Shown: positions 37,435 to 47,527, counted from the stretch's first letter. The stretch is 64,000 bases of DNA from Pseudomonas sp. H1h (GCF_000633255.1 NZ_AYMJ01000017.1:172243-236242); one strand, 5' to 3'. Made by a program: numbers and translations. The notes: generated from the letters alone by a model not told the origin.

Positions 37435-39813
37435 ATGAAATTCAGTGAACAATGGCTGCGTGGCTGGGTTAGCCCGCAGGTAAATCGCGACGAGCTGGTT
37501 GCTCGTCTGTCGATGGCCGGTCTTGAGGTCGATAGCGTTACGCCGGCCGCCGGTGTATTCAGCGGCGTGGTGGTGGGTGAGGTGCTGAGCACCGAGCAAC
37601 ACCCTGATGCCGACAAATTGCGCGTTTGCCAGGTGAGCAATGGCGCGGAAACCTTCCAGGTCGTGTGCGGTGCGCCAAACGTGCGTCCGGGCCTGAAGAT
37701 TCCGTTTGCCATGATCGGTGCCGAGTTGCCGGGCGACTTCAAGATCAAGAAGGCCAAGCTGCGTGGCGTTGAGTCCAACGGCATGCTCTGCTCGCAAGCC
37801 GAGTTGCAGGTTGGTGAGGGCAACGACGGTCTGATGGAACTGCCGGTCGATGCGCCGGTGGGCGAAGATTTCCGTGTGTACCTGGATCTGGAAGACGCCA
37901 TCATCGAGGTCGACCTGACCCCGAACCGCGGCGACTGCCTGTCCCTGGCCGGTCTGGCCCGTGAAGTCGGCGCGCTGTATGCCGCTCCGGTCACGCGTCC
38001 GGTGGTCATGGCCATTCCTGCCGTGCACGATGAAGTGCGTTCGGTAGAAGTGCTGGCTCCAGCGGCATGCCCGCGTTACTTGGGCCGTGTTATTCGTAAC
38101 GTTGACCTGTCCAAACCGACTCCGCTGTGGATGGTTGAGCGTCTGCGTCGCGCCGACGTGCGCAGCATCGACGCTGCCGTCGACATCACCAACTACGTGA
38201 TGCTTGAACTTGGCCAGCCGCTGCACGCCTTCGATCTCGCCGAAATCAATGGCGGCATCCGCGTACGCATGGCGGAAGAGGGCGAGAAGCTGGTACTGCT
38301 CGACGGTCAGGAAGTCAGCCTGCGTAGCGATACGCTGGTGATTGCCGACCATACTCGCGCTCTGGCGATTGCCGGCGTGATGGGTGGCGAGCACAGCGGC
38401 GTGTCCGCGACCACTCGCGACGTGTTCCTGGAAAGCGCATTCTTCGACCAGATCGCTGTCGCTGGCAAAGCCCGTTCCTACGGCCTGCACACCGACGCAT
38501 CACACCGCTACGAGCGCGGCGTGGACTGGCAACTGTCCCGTGAAGCCATGGAGCGCGCCACTGGCCTGCTGCTGGAAATCACGGGTGGCGAAGCCGGCCC
38601 GATCATCGAGACCGTCAGCGAGCAGCACCTGCCGTCGGTCGCGCCGATCACCCTGCGTGCGCAGCGCATCACCCAGATGCTGGGTATGGAAATGGATTCG
38701 GCGCAGGTCGAGCGTCTGCTCAGCGGCTTGGGTCTGAACATTTCCGCTGACGGAGCCGGGCAGTGGCGCGTAGAAGTACCAAGCCACCGCTTCGACATCA
38801 GCCTGGAAGTCGATCTGATCGAAGAACTGGCGCGTCTGTACGGCTACAACCGCCTGCCGGTTCGTTACCCACAAGCGCGTCTGGCGCCACAAGCCAAGGC
38901 TGAAGCACGTAGCGATCTGCCTGAACTGCGTCGTCTGCTGGTGGCTCGTGGTTACCAGGAAGCGATCACTTACAGCTTCATTGATCCGAAGCAGTTCGAG
39001 CTGTTCAATCCAGGTGTCGAGCCGCTGTTGCTGGCCAACCCGATCTCCAATGACATGGCTGCCATGCGTTCCTCGCTGTGGCCGGGTCTGGTCAAGGCGC
39101 TGCAGCACAACCTGAACCGTCAACAGGATCGCGTGCGCCTGTTCGAGAGCGGTCTGCGCTTCGTCGGTCAGTTGGAAGGCCTTAAGCAAGAGCCGATGCT
39201 GTCCGGTGTGGTTTGCGGCAGCCGTCTGCCGGAAGGCTGGGCGCAAGGTCGCGACACCGTCGATTTCTTCGACGTCAAGGCTGATGTTGAAGCGGTGCTG
39301 GGCTTCGCTGGTGCACTGGATACCTTCACTTTCGCCCCGGGCAAACACCCGGCGCTGCACCCGGGTCAAACCGCGCGCATCGAACGCGAAGGTCGTGAAG
39401 TCGGCTTTATCGGCGCGATCCACCCGGAATTGTCCAAAGCCTTGGGGCTGGATCGTCCGGTCTTCGTTTTCGAGTTGGTTCTGGCTGAAGTAGCACTCGG
39501 TAAAATGCCGAAATTCCACGAGTTGTCGCGCTTTCCTGAAGTACGTCGTGACCTTGCACTGATTGCGCACAAAGACGTCGCGGCCTCGGCGGTGTTGGAC
39601 GTAATCCGTGAAAATGCAGGCGAATGGCTCACGGATCTCAGGCTGTTTGACGTGTATCAGGGTAAAGGTATTGATCCTGATAGAAAAAGCCTTGCAGTTG
39701 GCTTGACCTGGCAGCATCCATCGCGCACTCTTAATGACGATGAGGTGAATTCGACGACGCAAAATATCCTCACCTCGCTCGAACAAAGGTTGAACGCCAC
39801 GTTAAGGAAGTGA
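37435..39813 (+). CDS. pheT: Phenylalanyl-tRNA synthetase beta subunit
   Basis: PheT holds the tRNA and hydrolyses mischarged Tyr-tRNA. The 792 residues contain the N-terminal EMAP-like tRNA-binding domain (CGAPNV), B3/B4 editing and B5 domains, a core and the C-terminal ferredoxin-fold anticodon domain (FPEVRRDLA). It is full length and starts with MKFSEQWLRGW after GGAG. ihfA begins 3 bp after its stop. Confidence 0.98.
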   Translation: MKFSEQWLRGWVSPQVNRDELVARLSMAGLEVDSVTPAAGVFSGVVVGEVLSTEQHPDADKLRVCQVSNGAETFQVVCGAPNVRPGLKIPFAMIGAELPGDFKIKKAKLRGVESNGMLCSQAELQVGEGNDGLMELPVDAPVGEDFRVYLDLEDAIIEVDLTPNRGDCLSLAGLAREVGALYAAPVTRPVVMAIPAVHDEVRSVEVLAPAACPRYLGRVIRNVDLSKPTPLWMVERLRRADVRSIDAAVDITNYVMLELGQPLHAFDLAEINGGIRVRMAEEGEKLVLLDGQEVSLRSDTLVIADHTRALAIAGVMGGEHSGVSATTRDVFLESAFFDQIAVAGKARSYGLHTDASHRYERGVDWQLSREAMERATGLLLEITGGEAGPIIETVSEQHLPSVAPITLRAQRITQMLGMEMDSAQVERLLSGLGLNISADGAGQWRVEVPSHRFDISLEVDLIEELARLYGYNRLPVRYPQARLAPQAKAEARSDLPELRRLLVARGYQEAITYSFIDPKQFELFNPGVEPLLLANPISNDMAAMRSSLWPGLVKALQHNLNRQQDRVRLFESGLRFVGQLEGLKQEPMLSGVVCGSRLPEGWAQGRDTVDFFDVKADVEAVLGFAGALDTFTFAPGKHPALHPGQTARIEREGREVGFIGAIHPELSKALGLDRPVFVFELVLAEVALGKMPKFHELSRFPEVRRDLALIAHKDVAASAVLDVIRENAGEWLTDLRLFDVYQGKGIDPDRKSLAVGLTWQHPSRTLNDDEVNSTTQNILTSLEQRLNATLRK

Positions 39814-39816
39814 CGT

Positions 39817-40119
39817 ATGGGGGCTTTGACGAAAGCTGAGATGGCGGAACGTCTGTATGAAGAGCTGGGCCTGAACAAGCGGGAAGCCAAGGAATTGGTT
39901 GAACTGTTTTTCGAGGAAATCAGGCACGCTCTTGAGGACAACGAGCAGGTCAAATTGTCGGGTTTCGGCAATTTCGACCTTCGGGACAAACGCCAGCGGC
40001 CTGGCCGCAACCCGAAAACGGGGGAAGAAATCCCGATCACGGCTCGCCGTGTGGTCACCTTTCGTCCAGGGCAGAAGTTGAAGGCCCGAGTTGAGGCTTA
40101 TGCTGGAACCAAGTCATAA
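39817..40119 (+). CDS. ihfA: Integration host factor subunit alpha
   Basis: IHF bends DNA at specific sites and serves in regulation, recombination and replication. The 100 residues show the HU/IHF fold with [17 protein letters not shown] and the DNA-intercalating arm [12 protein letters not shown]. Its place after pheT is conserved. It overlaps the MerR gene by 20 bp. Confidence 0.97.
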   Translation: MGALTKAEMAERLYEELGLNKREAKELVELFFEEIRHALEDNEQVKLSGFGNFDLRDKRQRPGRNPKTGEEIPITARRVVTFRPGQKLKARVEAYAGTKS

Positions 40120-40456
40120 CGACGAACTACCCGTCATCCCGGGCAAACGCTACTTCACCATTGGTGAAGTCAGCGAGCTGTGTGCGGTAAAACCACACGT
40201 GCTGCGCTACTGGGAGCAGGAGTTTCCTCAACTCAACCCCGTCAAACGCCGCGGAAACCGCCGGTATTATCAGCGCCAGGACGTGCTGATGATCCGGCAG
40301 ATCCGCGCGCTCCTTTACGATCAGGGGTTCACCATCGGCGGCGCGCGCCTGCGTTTGTCCGGCGATGAAGCCAAAGACGACACCACCCAATACAAGCAAA
40401 TGATCCGCCAGATGATTGCCGAGCTTGAAGATGTACTGGTGGTGCTCAAGAAATAA
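40100..40456 (+). CDS. MerR-family transcriptional regulator
   Basis: This 118-residue regulator has a MerR winged helix ([22 protein letters not shown], then RRGNRRYY) and a short C-terminal dimerisation helix. It lacks an effector domain with cysteines, so it is not a metal sensor. It starts MLEPSHNDE at the ATG after TTGAGG, inside the end of ihfA. The same gene follows ihfA in many gammaproteobacteria. Its targets are unknown. Confidence 0.9.
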   Translation: MLEPSHNDELPVIPGKRYFTIGEVSELCAVKPHVLRYWEQEFPQLNPVKRRGNRRYYQRQDVLMIRQIRALLYDQGFTIGGARLRLSGDEAKDDTTQYKQMIRQMIAELEDVLVVLKK

Positions 40457-40544
40457 AAAGCGGCTTTTAAATACTTCCAGTTTTCAAAAGCTTGCGATAT
40501 ATTCTTGAGCGCTCTTCGAGACGAAGGGCAGATTTCAAACCAGT

Positions 40545-40621
40545 CGGGGCGTAGCGCAGTCCGGTAGCGCACTAGCATGGGGTGCTAGGGGTCGAGTGTT
40601 CGAATCACTCCGTCCCGACCA
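40545..40621 (+). tRNA. tRNA-Pro (anticodon GGG)
   Basis: The acceptor CGGGGCG pairs with CGTCCCG, with one G-T. The anticodon stem CTAGC/GCTAG holds the loop ATGGGGT with GGG at 40579-40581. The T-arm is GAGTGTTCGAATCACTC, and CCA is encoded. It follows the MerR gene by 88 bp. Confidence 0.95.
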
Positions 40622-40637
40622 TATTTCTCAATGACTT

Positions 40638-40666
40638 AGGCCAATGTTTACGACATTGGCCTTTTT
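40638..40666 (+). terminator. Intrinsic terminator after tRNA-Pro
   Basis: A 10-bp stem AGGCCAATGT / ACATTGGCCT with a 5-base loop is followed by TTTT. Confidence 0.88.
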
Positions 40667-40719
40667 CATGCGCGTGAGTTTTACGCGGCGGCTAAGAAGT
40701 CGCTACGCGCAGGCAGGAC

Positions 40720-40923
40720 TCAATGCAGAACCCTGCGACTCTCACCGATCCTGATCCGGTCCAGTGCCCGGTTCAAAGCGTCCAGTGCATCGAGAAGTGC
40801 CTTTGCCTCAGCTTCTCGGCCATCGCCCCAAAGGCGTTCCGCCATTTTGTTAAGCGCCTGGATCGAGCGTTCGATGTCTGCGGCGGTGGTCGCGGCTGAG
40901 GTTTGTGCTGGTCTTTTGGGCAT
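40720..40923 (-). CDS. Hypothetical small helical protein
   Basis: From the ATG at 40923 the protein reads MPKRPAQTSAATTAADIERS and is a predicted helical hairpin of 67 residues with AERLWGDGREAEAKALLDALDALNRALDRI. An upstream ATG at 40932 and GTG at 40974 are alternatives with weak ribosome sites. There is no signal peptide. The function is unknown. Confidence 0.6.
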   Translation of the reverse strand: MPKRPAQTSAATTAADIERSIQALNKMAERLWGDGREAEAKALLDALDALNRALDRIRIGESRRVLH

Positions 40924-40992
40924 TCGGTTCATCTGCAGGAAATTGAAAACTTCTCCAGCATGATCGGCGTTCACAAGCGTTCAATCCAGAGA

Positions 40993-41268
40993 CTATTGTT
41001 TTGGCTTGCTCTGAATGTCTTCCGAGTCGCTGGAGGTCGCCGCGTCTTTCTCGGTTTCTTTCGATGCGGCGCCGGAGTTCGAACCAGAGGCTTCTTCACC
41101 TTTCTTGTTGGCCTTTTCTTCATTGGATTCAGGCTTGCTGCTGGATTGATTGACGCCCGGAATGGCGGTAGGCGGCGCGGCGGATCCTGCCTTATCGGTT
41201 GCCAGTGAGAGACCCGAGGCCGTCAACATCAGGCTTGCCAGTACCAGGGTCGCAATCTTCTTGTTCAT
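40993..41268 (-). CDS. Small secreted Ser/Glu/Lys-rich protein
   Basis: This 91-residue protein has a Sec signal (MNKKIATLVLASLMLTASGLSLA) and a low-complexity mature part rich in S, E, K, A, with no cysteines. It looks disordered. The ATG at 41268 was preferred because the signal peptide starts there; an open frame runs further upstream without a signal. The function is unknown. Confidence 0.65.
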   Translation of the reverse strand: MNKKIATLVLASLMLTASGLSLATDKAGSAAPPTAIPGVNQSSSKPESNEEKANKKGEEASGSNSGAASKETEKDAATSSDSEDIQSKPKQ

Positions 41269-41435
41269 TTCCAGGCCTTCCGTACGAGGGATGTACCGCA
41301 TTGGAGGTGCGGGCAGGGCCAAGGTGCTGTTCGTTGGACGAGCGGTAGGCAATGAAACCAGGCGGCAAATTGCTGGCCCCCAGGTTTCCCGAGACCGGGC
41401 AAACTCGCCTTTTTTCAAAAGGTTAGGTTGGCTAT

Positions 41436-41765
41436 ATGCGGACGATTGTCATAACCGTTGCAACGCTTTCCCTGGCTGCATTTGCCATGGGAGCCCAGGC
41501 AAAAGAGTTGAGCAAGAGTCATCGGTTTGCCTGTACCTGGGGTTCAGACATCGCTGCCGGTGCCCAGCAGTCGAAGCTGTCGGGGATTTCCCTGTATGGC
41601 GCGCGCAAGCAATTGCAGGTGCGCAAGTTCCAGCAGCCGTGGATGCGCATGACGGCGATGGGGATTACCGAGCAGACCTACAACAGCACGTCAAAGCTCA
41701 AGCCAGCGGCGGTCAAGCAGACCTATTACGAACAATGCGTACGGCATGAACTGGCCCAGCGATAA
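41436..41765 (+). CDS. Small secreted hypothetical protein
   Basis: This 109-residue protein has a Sec signal (MRTIVITVATLSLAAFAMGAQA). The mature part has two cysteines (FACTWGSDIA and YEQCVRHE), a spacing that could form one disulfide. It is divergent from the preceding gene. The function is unknown. Confidence 0.72.
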   Translation: MRTIVITVATLSLAAFAMGAQAKELSKSHRFACTWGSDIAAGAQQSKLSGISLYGARKQLQVRKFQQPWMRMTAMGITEQTYNSTSKLKPAAVKQTYYEQCVRHELAQR

Positions 41766-41768
41766 ATC

Positions 41769-41799
41769 AAAAGCCCAACCCGAAGAGGTTGGGCTTTTT
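41769..41799. terminator. Bidirectional terminator before the VOC gene
   Basis: AAAAGCCCAACC and GGTTGGGCTTTT form a 12-bp stem with a 6-base loop and T-runs on both sides. Convergent genes meet here. Confidence 0.9.
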
Positions 41800-41821
41800 C
41801 ATGCCTGCCGAAACGTCAGCG

Positions 41822-42235
41822 TCACTTGTTGCTCTCGCAATTGACCATCCACGACACGCCAAAGCGGTCCACCAGCATGCCGAAACGGGCGGCCCAGAAC
41901 GTGGTTTCCAGCGGCATGTCGACGCGACCGTCCTTGGCCAGCGCATTGAACACCCGCTCGGCTTCGGCAATGCTGTCGACGTTGAGGGAGATCGAGCAAC
42001 CGCTCATGCCCCCGGTTGGCCGGTCTGGCGTGGTGTCTGAGGCCATGATCATCTGGTCGCCGACTTTCAGGCAAGTGTGTATGACCAGGTGGTGATGCTC
42101 TGTCGGTACGTGTTCGGCGGCAGGTGTTTCGCCGAAGGTCATCATCGCTTCGAGTTTTCCTTGCAAGGCTTGCTCGTAGAAGGTGAAGGCCTCGCGGCAG
42201 TCGCCGTTGAAGATCAGGTAGGGATTGATTCTCAT
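41822..42235 (-). CDS. VOC family protein (PhnB-like glyoxalase fold)
   Basis: This 137-residue protein resembles PhnB: MRINPYLIFNGDCREAFTFY, then the histidine-rich EHHHLVIHTCLKVGDQ, and the C-terminal FGVSWMV. The fold is shared by glyoxalase and bleomycin-resistance proteins. The substrate is unknown. The start MRINPYL is the conserved one, and upstream in-frame codons lack the fold. Confidence 0.85.
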   Translation of the reverse strand: MRINPYLIFNGDCREAFTFYEQALQGKLEAMMTFGETPAAEHVPTEHHHLVIHTCLKVGDQMIMASDTTPDRPTGGMSGCSISLNVDSIAEAERVFNALAKDGRVDMPLETTFWAARFGMLVDRFGVSWMVNCESNK

Positions 42236-42437
42236 GGTGGTGGTCCTGGCAGTAGGCGCGGAGTGAGGCGATTTTCGCCAGGTTCCGCGAAAGGCGGTTA
42301 AAACATAGCAGAGCATTGGACGCCGGAATGGGCAGAGTTTTTCCAGATGTTTTTCTCATGAAAAGGCCCGGTTTCAGCACGGATCACACCTGCGGAGTAC
42401 CATGGCAGGCTCTATCAGTTGTCGAGTTCACTGATCC

Positions 42438-44249
42438 ATGCCTTTGATTTCCCGCTTCCACGCTTTGTTCGATCAGGCCCGGCGCGCCTTGTTGCTGGTC
42501 TGGGCGACATCTCGCGGGTTGTTTCTGGGCTTGGTGCTGGCGACATTGATTGCCGGTGTACTGCCGGCGCTGGCCGCATGGCTGGGTCAGCGCATTGTCG
42601 ATGCGGTGGTGACGGCGATGCAGTTACACGCACAGCACGGCGATGCGCCGCTGTGGCCGGTGTTGCGTTATGTGTTGATGGAAGCGGGAGTGTTGGCGCT
42701 GTTGTCCGGTACGCAACGGGCGTTGTCGGTCCAGCAGTCGCTGTTGCGGGTGCAATTGGGACAGAAGGTCAACACGCTGATTCTGGAAAAGGCGCAGACC
42801 CTGTCACTGGTGCAGTTCGAGAACTCCGAGTTCTACGACAAACTGGTCCGCGTGCGCCGTGAGGCCTCGACCCGGCCGCTGGCGCTGGTGATGAAGTCGC
42901 TGGGGTTGATCCAGAACCTGATCATGCTGATCAGCTTCGGTGTGTTGCTGGTGCATTTTTCGCCGTGGGCACTGGTGCTGCTGGTGGTCGGTGCGTTACC
43001 GGTATTCTTCGCCGAGGCACACTTTTCCGGCGACGCTTTCCGCCTGTTCACCCGCCGTGCGCCAGAGAGCCGGCAGCAAAGCTATATCGAAACCTTGCTG
43101 TCCCATGAGGCCTATATCAAAGAGGTCAAACTGTTCGGTTTCGCGCCGTTGCTGCTGCAACGCTACCGGGACACCTTCGCCAGGCTCTACGCTGAAGACC
43201 GGCGCCTGACCTTGCGTCGCGATGGCTGGGGTTTCGGTCTTGGATTGCTCGGCACCGGGGCTTTCTATCTGGCTTATGCCTGGGTGGTGATCGACGCGGT
43301 GCATGGCAATATCAGTCTGGGCCAGATGACCATGTACCTGGTGCTGTTCAAGCAGGGGCAAAGCGCGGTCAGCAGTAGCTTGAGCGCGATCAGCGGCTTG
43401 TATGAAGACGGTTTGTACCTGTCGAACCTTTACGAGTATCTGGCCGAACCGGTGCTGGCCGCTTCCGGTCATCTCACTGTCGGCGCGCAGCCGGGCGATG
43501 GCCTGCGCTTTGAAAACGTCGGTTTCCGTTATCCGGGAGCCAACCGTGCGGCGCTGGAAGGCATCGACCTGCATCTAGTGCCGGGCAAGAGCCTGGCGCT
43601 GGTAGGGGAGAACGGCTCAGGCAAGACCACCATGATCAAACTGCTGACTCGCCTGTATCGGCCCGATCAAGGACGTATCCTGCTCGATGGCAGTGACTTG
43701 CAGGATTGGGAAGAGACCACGTTGCGCCGGCGTATCGGCGTGATTTTCCAGGACTACATTCGCTACCAGTTCAGCGTGGGGGAGAACATCGGCGTCGGTG
43801 ATACTTCAGCGTTCAATGAAGAGCCACGCTGGAAGGCTGCGGCGATCGAAGGCATGGCCGCACCGTTCATTGAAGGGCTCGACCGCGGTTACGCCACACA
43901 GTTGGGTCGCTGGTTTGCCGGTGGTCAGGAGTTGTCCGGTGGGCAATGGCAGAAGATTGCCCTGTCCCGGGCCTACATGCGCCGCGATGCAGACATCCTG
44001 ATCCTCGACGAACCGACTTCGGCTCTGGATCCGGCTGCGGAAGCGGCGGTGTTCGAGCACTTCAGCCAGCACACCGAAAATCGCATGACCTTGCTGATCT
44101 CCCACCGTTTTTCCAGTGTGCGCAACGCCGATCAGATCATCGTGCTGGCGGCCGGTCGAATACTGGAGCAGGGCGATCACGAATGGCTGATCGCGGCCAA
44201 CGGACACTACGCCAAACTGTTCGATCTGCAGGCCCGTGGCTATCGCTAG
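42438..44249 (+). CDS. ABC transporter, fused permease and ATPase (exporter type)
   Basis: This 603-residue half-transporter has six membrane helices in the first 330 residues. The ATPase domain has Walker A VGENGSGKTT near residue 388, signature ELSGGQWQKIALSRA near 497 and Walker B DILILDEPTSALDP. As a homodimer it should export lipids, peptides or drugs. The gene is alone. Its end overlaps by 4 bp the convergent hydrolase. Confidence 0.9.
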   Translation: MPLISRFHALFDQARRALLLVWATSRGLFLGLVLATLIAGVLPALAAWLGQRIVDAVVTAMQLHAQHGDAPLWPVLRYVLMEAGVLALLSGTQRALSVQQSLLRVQLGQKVNTLILEKAQTLSLVQFENSEFYDKLVRVRREASTRPLALVMKSLGLIQNLIMLISFGVLLVHFSPWALVLLVVGALPVFFAEAHFSGDAFRLFTRRAPESRQQSYIETLLSHEAYIKEVKLFGFAPLLLQRYRDTFARLYAEDRRLTLRRDGWGFGLGLLGTGAFYLAYAWVVIDAVHGNISLGQMTMYLVLFKQGQSAVSSSLSAISGLYEDGLYLSNLYEYLAEPVLAASGHLTVGAQPGDGLRFENVGFRYPGANRAALEGIDLHLVPGKSLALVGENGSGKTTMIKLLTRLYRPDQGRILLDGSDLQDWEETTLRRRIGVIFQDYIRYQFSVGENIGVGDTSAFNEEPRWKAAAIEGMAAPFIEGLDRGYATQLGRWFAGGQELSGGQWQKIALSRAYMRRDADILILDEPTSALDPAAEAAVFEHFSQHTENRMTLLISHRFSSVRNADQIIVLAAGRILEQGDHEWLIAANGHYAKLFDLQARGYR

Positions 44250-45190
44250 GAGTCCTGTGCGCTACGTGCCAATGCCGGACCGGCCACATGGGGCGCAGGT
44301 TTGGACTGGATCAGCGCATCGATCGCCTTGAGGTAATTCTGCCCGCCCAGCGCCATGCTGTTGTTGTGGGTGGCACCCGGTACCAGCAGCAATCGCTTGG
44401 GCTGTTGAGCGGCGTTGAACAGTTGCTCGCTGAAGCGTGGCGGCACGAACGCGTCGGCCATGCCGTGTACGACGAGTAATGGCATGTGAATCTCGGCGAT
44501 CTTGTCGATCGAGTCGAACTTCTGCGACAGCAGCCAGCGCACCGGTAACGAGGTGTTGGCCACAGCAGCCGCTACGTCGGCGAGGGAGGTAAACGTCGAT
44601 TCGATCACCAGGCCCTTGACTGGCAGCGGTGTATGGTCGCGTGCGGCGTCCTGGCCGAGTTCGGCCGCCAGATCGATGGCCACGGCGCCTCCCAGGGAGT
44701 GGCCGTAGATCAGTCGTTTGCTCGGGTCGGGCTGCAGCAGTTTGAAGCGCTCCCATGCCACGCGGGCGTCTTCGTACACGCTGCTTTCAGAGGGCAGATC
44801 ACCCTTGCTCTGGCCGAAACCACGGTAGTCGATGGCCAGTACCGAGTAGCCTGCCGCGCGCAATTGCTCGATGCGGAACAACTGCCCGGTGAGGTTCCAG
44901 CGCACGCCGTGCAGATAGAGGATTGCCGGGGCGTTCGGCCGTTCCGCCGGCCACCACCAGGCATGAATATTCTGCCCGGCCTTGAAACTCCTGGGCTGCA
45001 AGTCGAGTTCCTGCACGCTGCCCGGCAAACCGTGGTACCAGCCGGCCGTGCCCGGTTCGATGCGAAACAGCAGTTTGCGCTCGGTGTGTTCGAGGACGGC
45101 ACAACTCGTCGGCACGCCAATGATCAGCGTAGCCATGCAGGCAAACGCCAGACGACGGCGACGCAAACGAGTCATGAAGGAAAGGAACAT
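44246..45190 (-). CDS. Alpha/beta hydrolase, membrane-anchored or exported
   Basis: This 314-residue protein has an N-terminal hydrophobic segment (about residues 13-30, after several Arg). The serine hydrolase nucleophile is S165 in GHSLGG, with LHGV and DYRGFGQS before it and the histidine in VPGATHNN. It resembles the BEM46/YfhR group. The substrate is unknown. VPTSC at 26-30 is not a good lipobox. Confidence 0.8.
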   Translation of the reverse strand: MFLSFMTRLRRRRLAFACMATLIIGVPTSCAVLEHTERKLLFRIEPGTAGWYHGLPGSVQELDLQPRSFKAGQNIHAWWWPAERPNAPAILYLHGVRWNLTGQLFRIEQLRAAGYSVLAIDYRGFGQSKGDLPSESSVYEDARVAWERFKLLQPDPSKRLIYGHSLGGAVAIDLAAELGQDAARDHTPLPVKGLVIESTFTSLADVAAAVANTSLPVRWLLSQKFDSIDKIAEIHMPLLVVHGMADAFVPPRFSEQLFNAAQQPKRLLLVPGATHNNSMALGGQNYLKAIDALIQSKPAPHVAGPALARSAQDS

Positions 45191-45299
45191 TTAACGGTTC
45201 ACCACAGCGCAGACGAAGAAGGCTTTTTACCAGAACCCGTGGTCTGCGCGTGGCTTTTTCGACCGCCGTGTGCCCGCAACAATTACAAAATGCTGCGGT

Positions 45300-46298
45300 T
45301 CAATCGACCCGCAGAACGATTTTGCCGATGTGATCACCGCTTTCCATGTGCGCGTGCGCCCGTGCCGCATCGTGCAGCGAATAGACCTTGTCGATGATCG
45401 GCAGGCAGCGCCCGGCGGCCAGCACCGGCCAGACGTATTGGCGCAGGTGGTCGGCGATTTCGGCCTTTTCCTCAGAGGTGCGCGCACGCAGCAGCGAACC
45501 GGTGATCACCGCACGCTTGGCCATGATCGCCAGCAAGTCGATGTCGTTGGCCTTGCCACCACCGAGAAAGCCCAGCATCACCAGCCGGCCATCCATCGCC
45601 AACGCGCTGACATTAGCGTTGAGGTACGAGGCGCCCATGATGTCGAGAATCGCGTTAACGCCTTTGCCGGCGGTTTTTTCCGCGATGACGGCAGCGAAAT
45701 CCTGCTCGCGATAATTGATCGGCTGCCCACCCAGTTCGCTGATCGCCGCGCATTTGTCCGCGCTGCCGGCGGTGGCGAAGGCTTCGATGCCGAACTCACG
45801 GCAGAGCATCAGCGCGGTCGTTCCGATGCCACTGGTGCCACCGTGAATCAGCACCCGCTGACCACGCTGGGCGCCGCCGAGGCCGAACAGGTTGGCCCAC
45901 ACGGTAAAGAACGTTTCCGGGATGGCGGCGGCCTGCACCCAATCCAGCCCCTCGGGGATCGGCAGGGTTTGCCCGGCGGGCACCGTGCAGTATTCGGCGT
46001 AACCGCCACCGTTGGTCAACGCACAGACTTTGTCACCCACGGCAAACTCACTGACACCGTCCCCCAGCGCCACGACTTCGCCAGCCACTTCCAGACCGGG
46101 AATCGGGTTCATGCCGGGTTTCATCGGGTACTTGCCAGCACGTTGCAACGCGTCCGGCCGGTTGATCCCGGCGGCATGCACGCGGATCAGCACTTCGCCG
46201 GCAGCAGCGACGGGTAGCGGCACACGCTTGGGTTGCAAGACATCTGGTCCACCGGGTTGAGTGATTTCGATGCGGGTCATTTCGCTGGGCAGTGTCAT
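45300..46298 (-). CDS. NAD(P)H-quinone oxidoreductase / zinc-free alcohol dehydrogenase family
   Basis: This 332-residue medium-chain reductase is of the QOR/PIG3 type. It shows AGINRPDALQRAGKYP, the NADPH-binding HGGTSGIGTTALML, and GSLLRARTSEEKA. It lacks the structural and catalytic zinc ligands, as expected for quinone reductases. The ATG at 46298 follows AGGA with 6 bp spacing. The LysR gene is divergent across a 173-bp gap. Confidence 0.88.
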   Translation of the reverse strand: MTLPSEMTRIEITQPGGPDVLQPKRVPLPVAAAGEVLIRVHAAGINRPDALQRAGKYPMKPGMNPIPGLEVAGEVVALGDGVSEFAVGDKVCALTNGGGYAEYCTVPAGQTLPIPEGLDWVQAAAIPETFFTVWANLFGLGGAQRGQRVLIHGGTSGIGTTALMLCREFGIEAFATAGSADKCAAISELGGQPINYREQDFAAVIAEKTAGKGVNAILDIMGASYLNANVSALAMDGRLVMLGFLGGGKANDIDLLAIMAKRAVITGSLLRARTSEEKAEIADHLRQYVWPVLAAGRCLPIIDKVYSLHDAARAHAHMESGDHIGKIVLRVD

Positions 46299-46471
46299 AT
46301 CCGGTCCTGTTGCGTAGGGGGTCTGTAGGTGGGAGTTCAAGTGGTTGGCAATGATTCCCTTCAAAAGCCCTTCAGGCTTGAGAACAGTGGCGAGAATATC
46401 GGCTATTGTTGCTGCTTTCGCGCAGCGATTTGGCGGCACAGTGATGCAAATCTGCATCAACAGGAGAAGCG

Positions 46472-47347
46472 ATGAATTGGGATGACGCACGGGTGTTTCT
46501 CGCGGTCTGCCGCGAGTCGACGCTGCGGGGCGCGGCGCGGGTGCTTGGCGTGGACCAGGCAACGGTCGGACGGCGGATCACCGCGCTGGAAAAGTCCCTG
46601 AGCGCGACGTTGTTCCTGCGTACCTCCGACGGTTATGCACTGACTGCGGTGGGTGAAGCAGCACTCAGGTCTGTCGAGAAAATGGAGCATTCTGCGCTTG
46701 AACTCGAGCGCCAGATCGAGGGCCTGGATGATCGCCTGACCGGCACGGTGCGGGTCAGCACCACCGATTCGCTGGCCATCGACTTCCTGATCCCGGCCAT
46801 CGCCCGTTTGCACGCACAGCATCCGGACGTGCGCGTGCAACTGGATGCCTCCACGCAGATGCTCAGCCTGGCCAAGCGCGAAGCGGACATCGCCGTGCGC
46901 AATGCCCGGCCGGACAATCCGGGCCTGATCGCCCGACGCATCGCTCGCTGGCCCACCGGGCTGTTCGCCACGCAGGCTTACATTGATGCCCACGGGGTAC
47001 CCGAGCAGGGCAGTGCGTTCGCGGGGCATGATCTGGTGGTCTATCAACCGTACCTGCAGAGCCACAAAGACCTGACGCTGGTGGGCGAGCCGATCAGTCG
47101 CGGGCGTATTGTCGCCAGTCTCGGCTCCAGCCTGCTGATACGGCGCTCGATTGCGGCGGGCATTGGTGTAGGAGAAATCCCGCTGTACATGGGCGAGCGC
47201 GACGGGCTGGTCAGGCTCTGGCCGCAGCGTACCCGGCCGCAGCCCTATGAAGTGTGGCTGGTGACCCATGCGGATCTGCGCCACACCGCACGGGTGAGGG
47301 CGGTGATTGAACAGATCGTCGAGGTGTTTGCCTCGGAAAATGAGTAG
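46472..47347 (+). CDS. LysR-family regulator divergent from the quinone reductase gene
   Basis: This 291-residue protein has an N-terminal winged helix (MNWDDARVFLAVCRESTLRG, ARVLGVDQATVGRRITALE) and a periplasmic-binding-like effector domain. LysR regulators commonly control the divergent gene, here the oxidoreductase at 45300, and themselves. The inducer is unknown. Confidence 0.88.
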   Translation: MNWDDARVFLAVCRESTLRGAARVLGVDQATVGRRITALEKSLSATLFLRTSDGYALTAVGEAALRSVEKMEHSALELERQIEGLDDRLTGTVRVSTTDSLAIDFLIPAIARLHAQHPDVRVQLDASTQMLSLAKREADIAVRNARPDNPGLIARRIARWPTGLFATQAYIDAHGVPEQGSAFAGHDLVVYQPYLQSHKDLTLVGEPISRGRIVASLGSSLLIRRSIAAGIGVGEIPLYMGERDGLVRLWPQRTRPQPYEVWLVTHADLRHTARVRAVIEQIVEVFASENE

Positions 47348-47527
47348 CGCACACTGGCATCTGCGAACTCACAGAACCTGACGAAACGGCCTACGCCGAT
47401 AGCAGAAACCGCTGGCTTGTAGGCCGAAGGACCGAGGGCTATCGTTTCAAAGGCTGGTGCGAGGCAGCACGCTTGCACTGGCGTGACATACCACGGACGG
47501 TATCGGTAGCCCGATAAAGGTGTCGAA